Of a stretch of 64,000 nucleotides of DNA, positions 1 to 10,477 are shown piece after piece. Source of the DNA: Hemerocallis citrina. Taxonomy: Eukaryota; Streptophyta; Magnoliopsida; Asparagales; Asphodelaceae. Under the pieces are notes generated by a model, which was given only the letters and a program-made list of their open reading frames with translations, was not told the DNA's origin and did no database searches. The position numbers and the translations under genes were made by a program. The DNA lies in the NCBI GenBank assembly GCA_017893485.1, contig CM030368.1, forward strand, positions 114,985,720 to 115,049,719, given 5' to 3'. How positions within the stretch are numbered: position 1 is the first letter of the stretch; the number at the start of each line of letters is the position of its first letter.

Positions 1-1461
1 CTTTGATTCCGAGGTGACCCATTCCTTCGTCTCTTCCCGCTTCGTGGATCGACATCAGTTGGAGTGCAGTGTCATGCCAGTAACTTGGAAAACTGCTACA
101 GGTGGTGGTGTTTTCGTCTGTTCCCGGGAGTATAAGCATAGTCCCGTGGTTAATGGTGGTGTAGATTTCAAGGCTGACCTGATCGTAATTGGGAATTCTG
201 GGTTTGACGTCATTCTCAGTATGGATTGGTTGTTTGAGTCCCATGCTGTCATAGATTGTCGAGCCAAGAAAGTTGTATTCAGAATCCCACATCGTGCAGA
301 GTTTGAGTTCCATGCTGGGGAGACACCCATTGGCCGAGCTAAGACTGCGGTTGATCAGGAGACTTGTGCTCTGGAGTTGCAAGCGGCTGTGAGGCTGCGC
401 TCTAGTACTGTGGGAATTTTTGGATGTGTTTCCCGAAGAGTTTCCTGGGCTACCCCAGTTATAGATGTGAAATTCGGTATTGAGGTTCAGCCAGGTACTG
501 CACCGATATCGAAAAGTTCCTTCAGGATGGCACCAGTTGAGCTAGCAGAGCTGAAGGTGCAAATCAAAGGATTTCTAGATTTGCGATTCATCTGACCCAT
601 TATTTTACCGTGGGGAGCTCTAGTCCTATTTGTCAGCAAAAGGACGGAAGCCACAGACTGTGCATTGATTACCGTGAACTGAATAGTGTTACTGTGAAGA
701 ACCAGTATCCGCTGCCCAGGATCGATGATTTGTTTGACCAGTTGGGCGGCGCGGCAGTATTTTCGAAGTTGGATCTTCACTCAGGGTATCATCAGGTCAA
801 GGTGAAAGTGGCTGATGTGCAGAAGACAACCCTTAGAACAAGGTATGGGCATTAAGAGTTCCTAGTGATGCCTTTCGGAGTCACGAATGCGCTAGCTGTG
901 TTCATGAGTCTGATGAACATGGTCTTTTCCCCATTCTTGGACAGATTCATGGTGATCTTCATAGATAATATTCTGGTGTAATCTCGGACTCGGGAGGAAC
1001 ATGCTGAGCATCTCAGGTTTGTTCTACAGACTCTAAGGGAGAATCAGCTCTTTCGAAAACTCAGCAAATGTGAGTTCTGGCTTGATCGAGTTACCTTTTT
1101 GGTGCATATCATCTTGGGCAAAGGAATCATAGTTGATCTCGAGCAAAGGAGAATCAATTTCAGAGATGAGAAGTTTCCTTGGACTAGCAGGATATTATCG
1201 AAAATTCATCCGAGATGTTTCGAAGATAGCTGGGTCGTTGATTAAGCTGATAGGGAAGGATCAGAAATTCATCTGGGATAGAGCTTGCAGCGAAGCTTTT
1301 GCAGAGTTGAAGAGCAGGTTGACATCAGAACCAATGTTAATTATTCCAGATGGTACAGGTGGATTTGTGGTTCATTGTGACGCGTCTGGCAAGGGTCTTG
1401 ATGCAGTGTTGATGCAAAAGAGCCGACTGGTTGCTTATGCATCTAGTTAGTTGAGGGCACA
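1..1461 (+). pseudogene. Tekay-type gypsy pol fragment (protease, RT, start of RNase H)
   Basis: Decayed chromovirus pol, already inside the protease at base 1 (family motif D-S-G changed to D-S-E, then THSFVSSRFVDRHQ). It continues through the RT fingers and palm ([18 protein letters not shown]) to an RNase H start (VVHCDASGKGL). Damage: TGA at 593-595, a one-base loss in an A run near 640, TAA at 853-855, TAA at 978-980, TAG at 1448-1450. The RT catalytic FIDD reads FIDN. The whole stretch matches 22211-23671 with two differences that I can see (1201, 1375), including every stop. At 1462 it joins LTR sequence directly, so the rest of RNase H and all of integrase are missing. The left end runs off the window. 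Confidence 0.9.
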
Positions 1462-2800
1462 TTGATCATGTATGTGGGATTTTTGTGAGAATTTGAGTAA
1501 TTGTGGAGATACATGTGATAGACTTGTTTTAGATATGTTAATTACCTTATTTCATGATGTTTGTACACTTGGTAGACTCGATTCCATGTTTGGTTGTGTT
1601 TGGATCAAGTTTCGTTGGATCTATGTTGATTTTAGTTTTGAGGAAATTCTGTATTTTGCCGATAATCTGTCTTGATCAGTAATTTAGACCATATTAAGAT
1701 CAGTATCTTAATTTAAGTATAAAACATGATTTGTAGAGAAATTCGTCTGCTTGCCAACCCTTCCGACTTTGGTCAATTTCGTTTTCGTATGTGTGAGATA
1801 TGATTGTTTTACTACAGAGGTGCAATTCGTTTCCAGATTTCTTTTCTTGATAATTTTGATGATTAAATTATTTTGATACTTGTGCTACATATAATATTTT
1901 GATATGAAACTTTGGTCAGTTTTCCGATATCTACTTAGGGATTTCCCAGAATTTTTGTGGATTTTATTGATGAGTTTTACATGCCGTTTCACGCTTATTT
2001 ATAAAGACTGTACTTATTGTATTTTACTCGCTGTTGTGTAAAGAATCGTATTTTTAACTTATTTCGTGTTACTGTATGAAAAATATTTGTGAAATATAAA
2101 AGTTAGATTATTCTATCTATTTTCATCTCCCTTTGGCGGATTTGGATTTTGTTTCACAGTTGGCGAGATATCACAGTTTTCGTATAGCAGTATTGGGAAT
2201 TCCAAATTTGCTAAACTGTCGTATCTTTATGAATTCTGATTTTTGATGGCTAAACTAATTTTATTGAAAAATTATGAAACTTTATATTCTGATACTAGAC
2301 ATATAAAAGAATACCCCAGATTTTTACTGGATTTATTTGAGGAGTTTTCATGCTGTTTTTCTGCTCTTGAATTCGTTTTCCTGATTTCTGGCTGAACCTA
2401 ATTCTTGTATTCAAATCAGTTTTGAGCTATATTTTTGTAAATTAACATATAACTTATTTATAATCGCTAGATTCGGTTGGAAGTCTACTTTCTAGATGTT
2501 TTGACGGATTTAGATTTGCATGTTTGTAACACTGAGAATCACTGTTTTACTGCAGTGTGGTCTTGCTGTCCTAAACTAGAGATTTGTTTGTTTTATTCTT
2601 TTATGAGTTATCTTGCACCCGTAAATGTTTATCTTGCAACTTGAACTTGTCATATGATCATGTTATGTTATTCTTGATATATTTTGTATACCTACATGCT
2701 TGTTTGACATTAATATAAATAACCAAGCCGGAGTTTAAGGGAAAGATCGAATAGTGGATAATTCAGAAACGTGTACTCAGAAGGGGTCCGTGTTTCCCAT

Positions 2801-3107
2801 TACTTATTGCCATGTTTCATGATTACATGACTTGTGCTTGATACTACTTATTGCCACGTGTTCACGATTACGTAACTCGTGCTTGATATTACTTGTTGCC
2901 ATGTTTCATGATTATATGATTCATACTTGTTACTATATGCCGCCATGTTTCATGACTACATAATTCATGCTTGATACTACTTGTTGCCACGTGTTCACGA
3001 TTATGTGACTCGTGCTTTATATTACTTATTGCCACGTGTTCACAATTATGCGTGCTTGATACTACTTGCTGCAACGTGTTCACGATTACGTGACTCGTGC
3101 TTGATAC
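2801..3107. repeat. Seven-unit 44-45 bp tandem repeat with CACGTG cores
   Basis: Units start at about 2801, 2845, 2890, 2934, 2978, 3023 and 3063, each of the form TACTTRTTGCC...GTGCTTGATAC. Three units (2855, 2988, 3033) hold CACGTG followed by TTCACGATTA; others have CATGTTTCATGATTA at the same place. The array lies in the LTR just after the conserved AGAAGGGG...TTTCCCA block, where other Tekay LTRs here carry different short-motif arrays. Confidence 0.8.
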
Positions 3108-3188
3108 TTGATACTTGGTTACTTGACTTGTCCCTGAGTACACTGTCCTCTGTGGTTCACTATGAAATCTAAAGCAAAACTGTTTTTT

Positions 3189-3225
3189 GTAGCAACCATG
3201 TAAGATGGGCTGCATGAAGTGCTAC
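3189..3225 (+). promoter_or_regulatory. Conserved inverted repeat GTAGCA...TGCTAC in a Tekay LTR
   Basis: GTAGCA at 3189-3194 and TGCTAC at 3220-3225 form a six-pair stem around a 25-nt loop containing GCATGAAG. The same block occurs in the LTRs at 28332-28373 and 42222-42263, where much of the surrounding sequence differs. It is followed each time by a run of short ACTTG- or ACCTG-type repeats. Function unknown. Confidence 0.5.
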
Positions 3226-3962
3226 CTAGATAGCAATCACTACAAGACTTGAACATGATACTTGAACATGATACATGCTTGCTTGACACTTGACTACATG
3301 ATACATGAGACTTGATACATGACACTTGATACATGATTACATGATCCTTGACACTTGATGTTTGTTTACATGATCTTGTTTACTTGACACTTGATTCATT
3401 CCATTTACACTTGATCCCCTTGCCATGCTAGTTGTTTATTTTAATATCATGCTTATTCCATGTTGTTAGTTAGTTTCCCCATGTACTTATATCCTGCATT
3501 ACAAGCGGCCCGCAACTTGCAATTGACGGGTACTTATTTTCTCTTTTTCTCTTTCCTGTAATTTATTAAATTGCAGATTTTGGAGATTAGCTGCCAGATG
3601 GAATAGGCGAGATGACATACTAGATGCTGGAGTTTTGCTATCATGATTTCTTGCTATTATTATTATTTTCTATTTTGAACAATTGTATCTTATACTTGGA
3701 TTTATTTGTATTTGGGCAATGTCACCCAGAATTTTGACTTATTCTGATCACGACTATTTGAGATTTATATATTTGGTTTCAAGTATTTTTATTGATATTT
3801 TGGTTCATATGTGCATATTGGTTGATACTTTTGCTTCCGGCTCTGATGATTCTTGTGAATGTTGTAAAGATTCGTGAACAGCTTATGGATGATAAAAATC
3901 ATTCGTTGGGCTTTTGTCGCGTATCTGTATTCCATATTCTTTTTGGGAAGCATAGAATGACA

Positions 3963-5144
3963 TTACCTTAATGTTTGCTTCAAGACCGAGTTGGTGTTAG
4001 GGGTGATACCCTATAATTTGACTCGTTCTAAGAGCCATCACTAGGCGGTGATAACCAGGGTGGTCTCTTCCCGTCATTAAGGATATGTGCTGATGTGCGT
4101 ACTTTGCACTGTTGATTCCTAAAGTGTCGTGGTAAGAACCAGAGGTTTTTTGTCGGATAGGGTGCTTAGATCATTGAGGCCATCATGTTCTTATGTTAAG
4201 TGGACACAAATGGACCATGGAGCTGTTGTCCCATGGATCTTCGGTGCCATAGATATGCGGTTGTGTATTTGTAAGATCGTCACGACATTTGGTGTGATCC
4301 AGACCGGATTGGTAAACAAAAACACCACTGTGTTTAGCAGTAAATACTGCAGGATGCACCGGCCATGATTGTATCTATCAGGAATAGGTTAAGTACAATA
4401 GTAGAAAATATTTGAATAACGAGGGTTCGAAACCCTGAAACTGGAGGAAACGGCTTGATTTGGAACGTATGTAGTATGGGATGCATGCGTATCTAGAGTC
4501 TTGCTGACATTAGACTAAGTGCACCTATTTTCTGTGCATTGTGTACTATGCATTAGACTTCTGGTCATGGCATACACTGACACTAGAAAATTAGGATGCA
4601 CGTCCCTGTTTTCATTAAAAGTTGATTGTGATTGCTAGTTGGAGATCGCTGTTTCTTATGAGCATTGCGTCAGTATAAATACTGACGTGCTCACTCAATT
4701 TGGTGCTGGATACCGAGTCGCGATTGTAGAGGACTCAAGACAAGCAGGGCATTCAAGTGGAGCGGCAGTGTACATGTCTACCATTCAGGCAGGTGCAGAA
4801 ATATCCGAGTCATGCAATAGAAAGCTTATGCCGAGGGGAAGGTCCCAGGGAAGCAGATTGACCACTCAGTGGAGTTCTGATAGTAATCAGCGGCGACCGT
4901 TCTAGAAGACAGCTGATAGCTTTACAAGTGGAGTCTATAAATATTTGTAAAAAGTTATAATGAGTCAATGTAATTTGTATTCCTTGTTCAGGAACAATAT
5001 ACATTTGTAATGAATGATGTACTTACTTATTTGGCAATAAAAAGTTTTTAAATTTCCGTGTTATTTACTGTGTTAAGATGCATTTGAAGGCAAAGATTCT
5101 GATTGTGTCACGGATACCCGGTAACGGGGATCCGGGGCGTTACA
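3963..5144 (+). mobile_element. 3' part of an unclassified gypsy LTR ('D')
   Basis: No coding signal. The stretch ends CCGGTAACGGGGATCCGGGGCGTTACA, a typical gypsy LTR terminus, at 5144. A polyadenylation-like AATAAAAAG lies near 5037. A block near 4462-4545 (ACGTATGTAGTATGGGATGCATGCG, then TTAGACTAAGTGCACCT) resembles the G LTR at 9836-9975, so the two LTRs share ancestry. The left boundary is not defined; 3963 is simply where the Tekay LTR ends. Sequence following 5144 does not begin with a primer binding site, so this may be a 3' LTR, a solo LTR or a fragment. Confidence 0.6.
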
Positions 5145-5865
5145 ATAATCATCAAAAGACAAGCTCTCTCTTGAACCCTCTTGTTGTTTCTAGTTCAGGA
5201 ATTATTTTTTATTCCTGCAAGTAGCCCGTTATTTTGTTCATCATATCTTTGTTTGCTTGTTACCCGTCAAAGAGACTACTACGGATTCATCTGCGAAACC
5301 AAGTAGTAGTCATATTTTCGTGTCTTTTTTCTTGAGTCAAACCAATGCCCTGTTACACTTCATCATGTGCATACACTACACGAATATAATTAGAATCATG
5401 TTATATAGTAGGTTGATTTGAATGCTTTCATTGAGTTCAATTTTTCTCGTAGAATTAAATGCTGTGATTGAGATAATGTAGTCCTGTAAATAGTGGGATT
5501 TCATCCCAATAATCAAGTAGAATTTCTGTAAATTAATTGCCATGGAATTGTATGCTTGCATATTTAAATTATTACCAATCAACATAAATGTACTTGCTGG
5601 CTTACTGTCTGTTTCGTATTGCGTTGAATTTTTGAACCTTTTGCTGTAAGAATTAAATAAAACTCTGTGAATAGCTTTTGTATCCCTGTGAATCTACTTT
5701 CCAGACCTTTTGGTGGATCTGGAATACGATATGTAACTTGTAAGATATCACACTTTTAATACTATAGGTCTAGATTTCTAGATCGCCGTCTACAGGCGTA
5801 TCGGCATGAATTAATAATTAAAATAAAATGCTAACGATAAAATTTAGACTTGATATTAATCTTAT
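5145..5865. other. Decayed LTR-like sequence, no gene
   Basis: AT-rich noncoding DNA. A block near 5695-5760 (CTACTTTCCAGACCTTTTGGTGGATCTGGAATACGATATG, then AAGATATCACACTTTTA) resembles the middle of Tekay LTRs (for example 27760-27840), so this is probably an old LTR remnant. No long reading frame, repeat or terminal structure. Confidence 0.4.
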
Positions 5866-7245
5866 TGTTACTAGACATGATATAGATATGATGTTATATT
5901 GATGATGATATAGATATGATGTTATATTGATTATAGATATGATTATAGTGTGATATTTACTTTATCTTACACTTTGATAGATGATGATATAGATATGATG
6001 TTATATTAATTATATACTGGGTGTATTTTATCCATGTACGTACATGAGGGTTATGGAAAGAAATAATGTTATTACCCAAATGGGTTGCGGGTTATATAAC
6101 CCAAATATACGGGTGATATTCTTTGTGATATATTAGCGACGATATATGGGTGATAGTATATTGGTGATATAAATACATTGGTGAGCGTGGGGTGTATTTT
6201 TGTCGATTCATCAGGGAGTATGACTATACTAGATATATTTTATGTTGTGATAAAATTTTAGGGTTATCCAATGTGTATTGTGATAGATATGACCGGATGA
6301 CGAATTAATGGAAAATACAGAATTTCAATAGTTAAAATTGTGGTTATGTGGTGTTTTTGCCGGATTTGAATGTTTGGTGCTTTTAGTGATAAATTGAATT
6401 TATACATGGTAAGATGATGTGATTAATGACATGATATACGTATGTTATGCGGGGAGGGGTGATTGGTGATATTGAGTATAGGTGGCTGCGTATTGCACAT
6501 GATAAATTGAGTATATAATTAATGTGCTTTGAAACCGTGTTTTATCGATCAATATATTTTAATTGGTGTTATTAATGGGATGTATATTTTATTTACACTC
6601 ATATGGGTGTGTTTGAATGAAAAGAGATAGTCATGTGATTAATGAATGGTCAAAAGTAAAATTTTGATTTATCAGTGCCTACAAAATCCATGGGGTTTGG
6701 GCTAGACCTCATAAAACCCAAGTTATCGGCTTGGGGTGTGGTATATATTACCCAGTTTATCTGGGTGCGGTGTACATTACCCAGTATATCTAGGGTGTGG
6801 TGTATATTACCCAGTATATCTGGAGTGCGGTGTATATTACCCAAGTTATTGGCTTGGGGTGTGGTGTACATTACCCAAACTATGTTTGGGTGTGGTGTAT
6901 ATTACCCAAGTTTTACTTTGGGTGCGGTGTATTCTCTCGCTAGTATAGGGCCAGGAGGAAGACGTAGCATCGGACGTGTAAGACTCTGTGTGAGCATCAA
7001 TCCGATTGTTTATTATACTGGGCTATCGGCTTCAGCTTGATGATTATGTGGGCACTAATCGATCAATTAATAAAATGAGTATTTATGTGAAAAAATTTGA
7101 AATTTCAAAGGTAAGTTGTATTATGAGATGATAATAAATATTAAAGTAAAAAACAAAATATAATTTGAGATTGATAAAAAAAAAAGGAAAGGATAATATA
7201 GTCAGGAAAAGGGAAATTTGGTGATGTATCTGTAAATATCAACTT
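5866..7245 (+). mobile_element. LTR-B copy 1, left part (target of element G)
   Basis: From about 6183 this aligns with 20346-21562 and then 29154-29640, a second copy of the same LTR. Shared blocks: GAGCGTGGGGTGTATT, GGTTATGTGGTGTTTTTG, GCGTATTGCACATGATAAATT, TTTGAAACCGTGTTTTATCGAT, TGCCTACAAAATCCATGGGGTTTGG. Copy 2 shows the sequence without G. Conversely, copy 1 at 6640 (GTGATTAATGAATGG) shows the site without element A. Near 5878-6008 a 26-bp motif (ATGATATAGATATGATGTTATATTG) recurs three times. The copy is cut at 7245 by G and resumes at 16649. Confidence 0.8.
6690..6935. repeat. Tandem hairpin array in LTR-B copy 1
   Basis: About seven units of 27-40 bp read GGTGYGGTGTAYATTACCC-(stem-loop)-GGGTG. 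Each holds a short perfect or near-perfect inverted repeat: CCCAG/CTGGG (6751-6765), CCCAAG/CTTGGG (6840-6858), CCCAAAC/GTTTGGG (6874-6890). The stem changes between units but stays paired. Similar units occur in copy 2 at 29227-29325 and to the right of G at 16990-17085. Confidence 0.75.
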
Positions 7246-8025
7246 TGTAGAACCCCATATTTTCAAATATTATTTTAATATTTGAAAATGAATTTAAATG
7301 ATTTACTGGAAATTTAATAAAATATTTTCTAAAAAGATTTATCTTTTTTACACGTGCGAAACACGTGCAAATAATTTTAGGGTAAATATACAATTTGATA
7401 TTTTTTAATAAGTTTTCATACTTATTATGGAGTGTATTCTAAATTTTGGGGTTTTCTAAATAAAGAAAATATTTTTACAAATATCTCGAAAGAGAGGGGC
7501 TTTTATGTAAAAAGTCGTTTCGATCTTAAATAAACTATGAAAATTCGTTTTTACTGATATTTTGGTTCTCCATTGTCATCATTTGAATTTAAATATATTT
7601 GAAATTTATTTAAAATCGATTTGGTGAAGATTTAGTCAAAAACGGTGTTTTTTGCAAATATAGAATTTATGTTGGATCTTTGTGCAAATGTTTTTCTGGA
7701 AGGTAAAAGTCAAATATTTTTATTGGAAACTATAATATGTATTACCATATATTATTTCGGATTTTTCTAGATTTTTACGAATATTTTAAGAGGTATTTGC
7801 AAATATTACAAAAAGGAGGGCTTTTGTGCAAAATCGCCACCCTGAGTGTAAATCCGGGATTTTCTTATCTCTGGACCGTGCTGGGTTGTTGGAAAACTTA
7901 GTGGTAAAAGGATTTTATTTAGTTTTGATTTATTTAACTTATTTTAACTAAAGAAGGTAATAAATTGAAAAAGGACTATTTTGCAAAAGTACTTCAAAAC
8001 CCTAATTCCTTTTAATTCCGGCCTG

Positions 8026-8061
8026 TATAAAAGAGGGTGTGCAGCCGTCATTCGCTGCACA
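8026..8061 (+). promoter_or_regulatory. TATA box and adjoining dyad of LTR-G
   Basis: TATAAAAG at 8026-8033 is followed at once by a perfect eight-pair inverted repeat (TGTGCAGC, loop CGTCATTC, GCTGCACA; 8038-8061), at or just upstream of the expected start of transcription. In the 3' LTR the box reads TGTAAAAG (near 14196) while the dyad is unchanged. Confidence 0.7.
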
Positions 8062-8689
8062 ACTCCAGATTTATTATATTATTGTTTTTCTTGGTGATCG
8101 GGAGGAGGATTTTTTGATCTAGCAAAAGGAAGACCTTTTCGTGGATTCTTCTAAAACCAAAGGTGAGTGACATTGTTTGTGTTGTTGTTTGATTTTACGA
8201 ATGATATGAAATTGGTTGTTTTGATTTATGTGAATGACATCGTTTTGCTTTGTTTCATTATATGAATGATATGATCCTTGTATTGTGATGTGAATGAACC
8301 ATTATTATTGCTTGGACCATGTTTGTGAAACTCATGAATATTGAATAGATCTTGAGTTATGAGATCATAGTGTTAGAAAACATGTTAAGAATGGATTATG
8401 TTTGGATTGGATGACGAGCATCTGGATCTCAGGGTTATAAATCAGATTTTGATCATGGTTGTGAAAGAAATTTAGCTTTTGAGAAACCCTAATGGAAAGA
8501 TTAGTGATTATAGATCTTGAGAATCGAGTTTTTGACATATTGGATGATTGAGTGATGAATCCATAATGAAGATTATTTAGATTGTTATTTTGCCAAAAGA
8601 CGAACTATTTTTCATAAACAAAGGACCTTTAGAAAAACACCAGTTTAGTTTTATATTCAGACCTAATTAGAAAAAACTGTAGGCCGACA

Positions 8690-9033
8690 GTCGACTGGCC
8701 TAATATTCAGTCGATTGGTACGATCCTACTGCTGTACCTTCGGACCTTTGAAAATTGTTCGGGACAGTCAACTTAGACTTCTTGGTCTGCTGAGAACCTT
8801 CTTAGTAAAATTTGTTCAGTTCTTTCTGGACGGTCGACTTAGCCTTTGTGCAGTCGACTGGTTCACTGAGAATTCTATTGTGTGAAATTTGTTTAGTCCT
8901 TTCGGGACAGTCGACTTGGCCTTTATGCAGTCGACTGGCGACCCCTTAGGTCGACTGATATGACTTAGTCTATTCTTGTGAAATTTTGGGATATTATCCT
9001 CTGGACAGTCGACTTACCAAAGAATAAGTCGAC
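8690..9033. promoter_or_regulatory. Paired AGTCGACT array, 5' LTR of G
   Basis: GTCGAC cores start at 8690, 8833, 8853, 8910, 8930, 8950, 9008 and 9028; 8710 is a one-base variant (GTCGAT). Neighbours within a group are exactly 20 bp apart and group starts recur roughly every 77-98 bp. The bases between the cores are not conserved. Because the motif is its own reverse complement, each pair could also fold as an RNA hairpin with a loop of about 10 nt. Confidence 0.8.
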
Positions 9034-9454
9034 TGGTACTGAAGGATTCTTTGTATCTTTAGTGTTATTTCGAGTGATTGGTTTCAGATAAATCAGTCTA
9101 TACCTTATTCAGTTCAGTATTCGCTTTTGAGATATTCAGTTCAGTATTTGATCATAAGATATTCAGTTGAGCCACTCTTGTTAGTGGGAATTTATTTAGA
9201 CTTTTGAGTTTGAGTCTCTAGAGGTACGTGACCCTAGTATACCGGTGTTGAGATATTTGTTAAGTTATTTTGTTGAGGCCCATTAAGGCATTTTCAGTTA
9301 TTCAGTCTAATTTTTAGGCCGGTAGGGTACACCACTCTAGGAGATTCGTTGAGTAATTAAATAACCCACAAATAATAAGGACATGCACTAGTGGTGATAT
9401 GATGAATAGGAACATGAGTTATGCACCTCAATACGGCTTTAGATGAGAGATTTG

Positions 9455-9722
9455 ATCTCCTGAATTATCAAGTAACTATCTTGAGATGTGGGATTTATCT
9501 CCTGAATTATCCAGGTAATTTACCTGAGATGTGAGATATATCTCCTGAATTATCCAAGTGGTTTGCTTGAGATGCGGGATTGAACTCCTGAATTATCAAG
9601 GTCGAGGCGACGCACATGGGGTAATCATGTGATGATGTGTCTATGTCTAGATGTGGGATGATCTCCTGAATTATCTAGGTAAAATACCTGAGATGTGGGA
9701 TCCATCTCCTGAATTATCAGGC
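9455..9722. repeat. CTCCTGAATTATC hairpin repeat array, 5' LTR of G
   Basis: Several units read ATCTCCTGAATTATC-(stem-loop)-GAGATGTGGGAT. The stem is CAAG/CTTG at 9469-9483 and 9555-9569, CAGGTA/TACCTG at 9512-9526, and AGGTA/TACCT at 9677-9689. Two units near 9590 and 9715 have lost the second arm. The matching array is at 15635-15903. Confidence 0.7.
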
Positions 9723-10465
9723 ATGAGCTAATTCTCACAGTTTATCTTTATCTCGTAGTAGTCATCGTGTTAAGATTAGTTGCATAGCAGGGATTGAACC
9801 CATATGAAGTGGAGACGTTAAGGGCTTGCACCGAACCTATGTAGAATGGGATGCATAGACTTCGACAAGTATGCATTGGAGAGTCCGCATATAGAAATTG
9901 TGTTTTCTTGACTTGGTTTTATGCATGTGGTTTCCAGTTTTCCTACACTTGACCTTTAGACTAGATGCACTTGTTGTTTTCATTCTATGACGTTTTCATG
10001 CTTTACATTCTTTGCTATTCCTTATTCATTTATCATTGTGGCTAATACATGTTGATGACTTTATGTTTTATGATTAAATTATGTTGATTATTTTATGTCA
10101 CTCACACCATTTATGGCTAACCCCTTTAGTTTTGGGGGTTAGGGATCATCTCTAGCCTCACATGTTGCAGGTTGTTGCTTAGAGTTTGGAGGTGTGGATG
10201 CTTGAGGAATATTTGAGATAGATTGATTTATAATATTTTTTGTGTAAAATTGTAAAAGCAGTTTTGAGATAATTTTGAGTTGTAAATGACAGAAAATATT
10301 GTTTGAGTTGTTTTTGAATTCCGCTGTGATTTGTAAAAGTTTGTTGTAATAATTGTTCAAAATTTTAGTGGTGTTGGTTGTGTATATTGTTACATTGAAG
10401 TGGATGCTGGGATTGTGCCACGTATTTTCTAAATTATTACATTAGAAATTCGGGGCGCTACAGTT

Positions 10466-10477
10466 TGGTATCAGAGC
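10466..10477 (+). other. Primer binding site of G (tRNA-iMet type)
   Basis: TGGTATCAGAGC begins three bases after the 5' LTR end, the usual complement of the 3' end of plant initiator tRNA-Met and the site of minus-strand DNA priming. Confidence 0.92.

Larger units (their letters stand above)
1462..3962 (+). mobile_element. 3' part of a Tekay-type LTR, fused to the pol fragment
   Basis: From about 1470 the sequence follows the F LTRs (near 44897 and 62703: TGATCATGTATGTG, then the TTTTACTACAGAGGTG block) and later the A-type LTRs (CAAGCCGG, AAGGGAAAGAT, ATAGTGGA, GTGTACTCAGAAGGGG). It ends GAATGACA at 3962, equivalent to GGGGCGTGACA at 29153 and 43079. The LTR start, promoter and GC-rich leader are absent. 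The join to pol at 1461/1462 is therefore a rearrangement, not a normal pol-to-3'-LTR boundary, because integrase and the PPT are also missing. No target duplication is visible at the right end. Confidence 0.85.
7246..10462 (+). mobile_element. 5' LTR of element G
   Basis: 3217 bp, TG...CA. Order inside: AT-rich U3, TATA box and dyad near 8026-8061, AGTCGACT array (8690-9033), hairpin repeat array (9455-9722), a conserved block with GAACCTATGTAGAATGGGATGCATAG, and the end GGGGCGCTACA. Relative to the 3' LTR it lacks a second copy of a 46-bp segment, a 14-bp insertion near 7948, and 10 bp that remove one AGTCGACT site near 8777. Confidence 0.95.

Noticed and set aside
4422..4455. GGTTCGAAACCC resembling a tRNA T-loop
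   Set aside because: No D-loop, anticodon arm or acceptor stem can be placed around it.
6675..7040. Frames with repeated CGVYYPS-like peptide
   Set aside because: Translation of the noncoding LTR-B hairpin array; unit length varies and breaks frame between copies.
8690..9033. GTCGAC sites as cloning (SalI) artefacts
   Set aside because: They recur in both LTRs of two elements at regular spacing within continuous genomic sequence.
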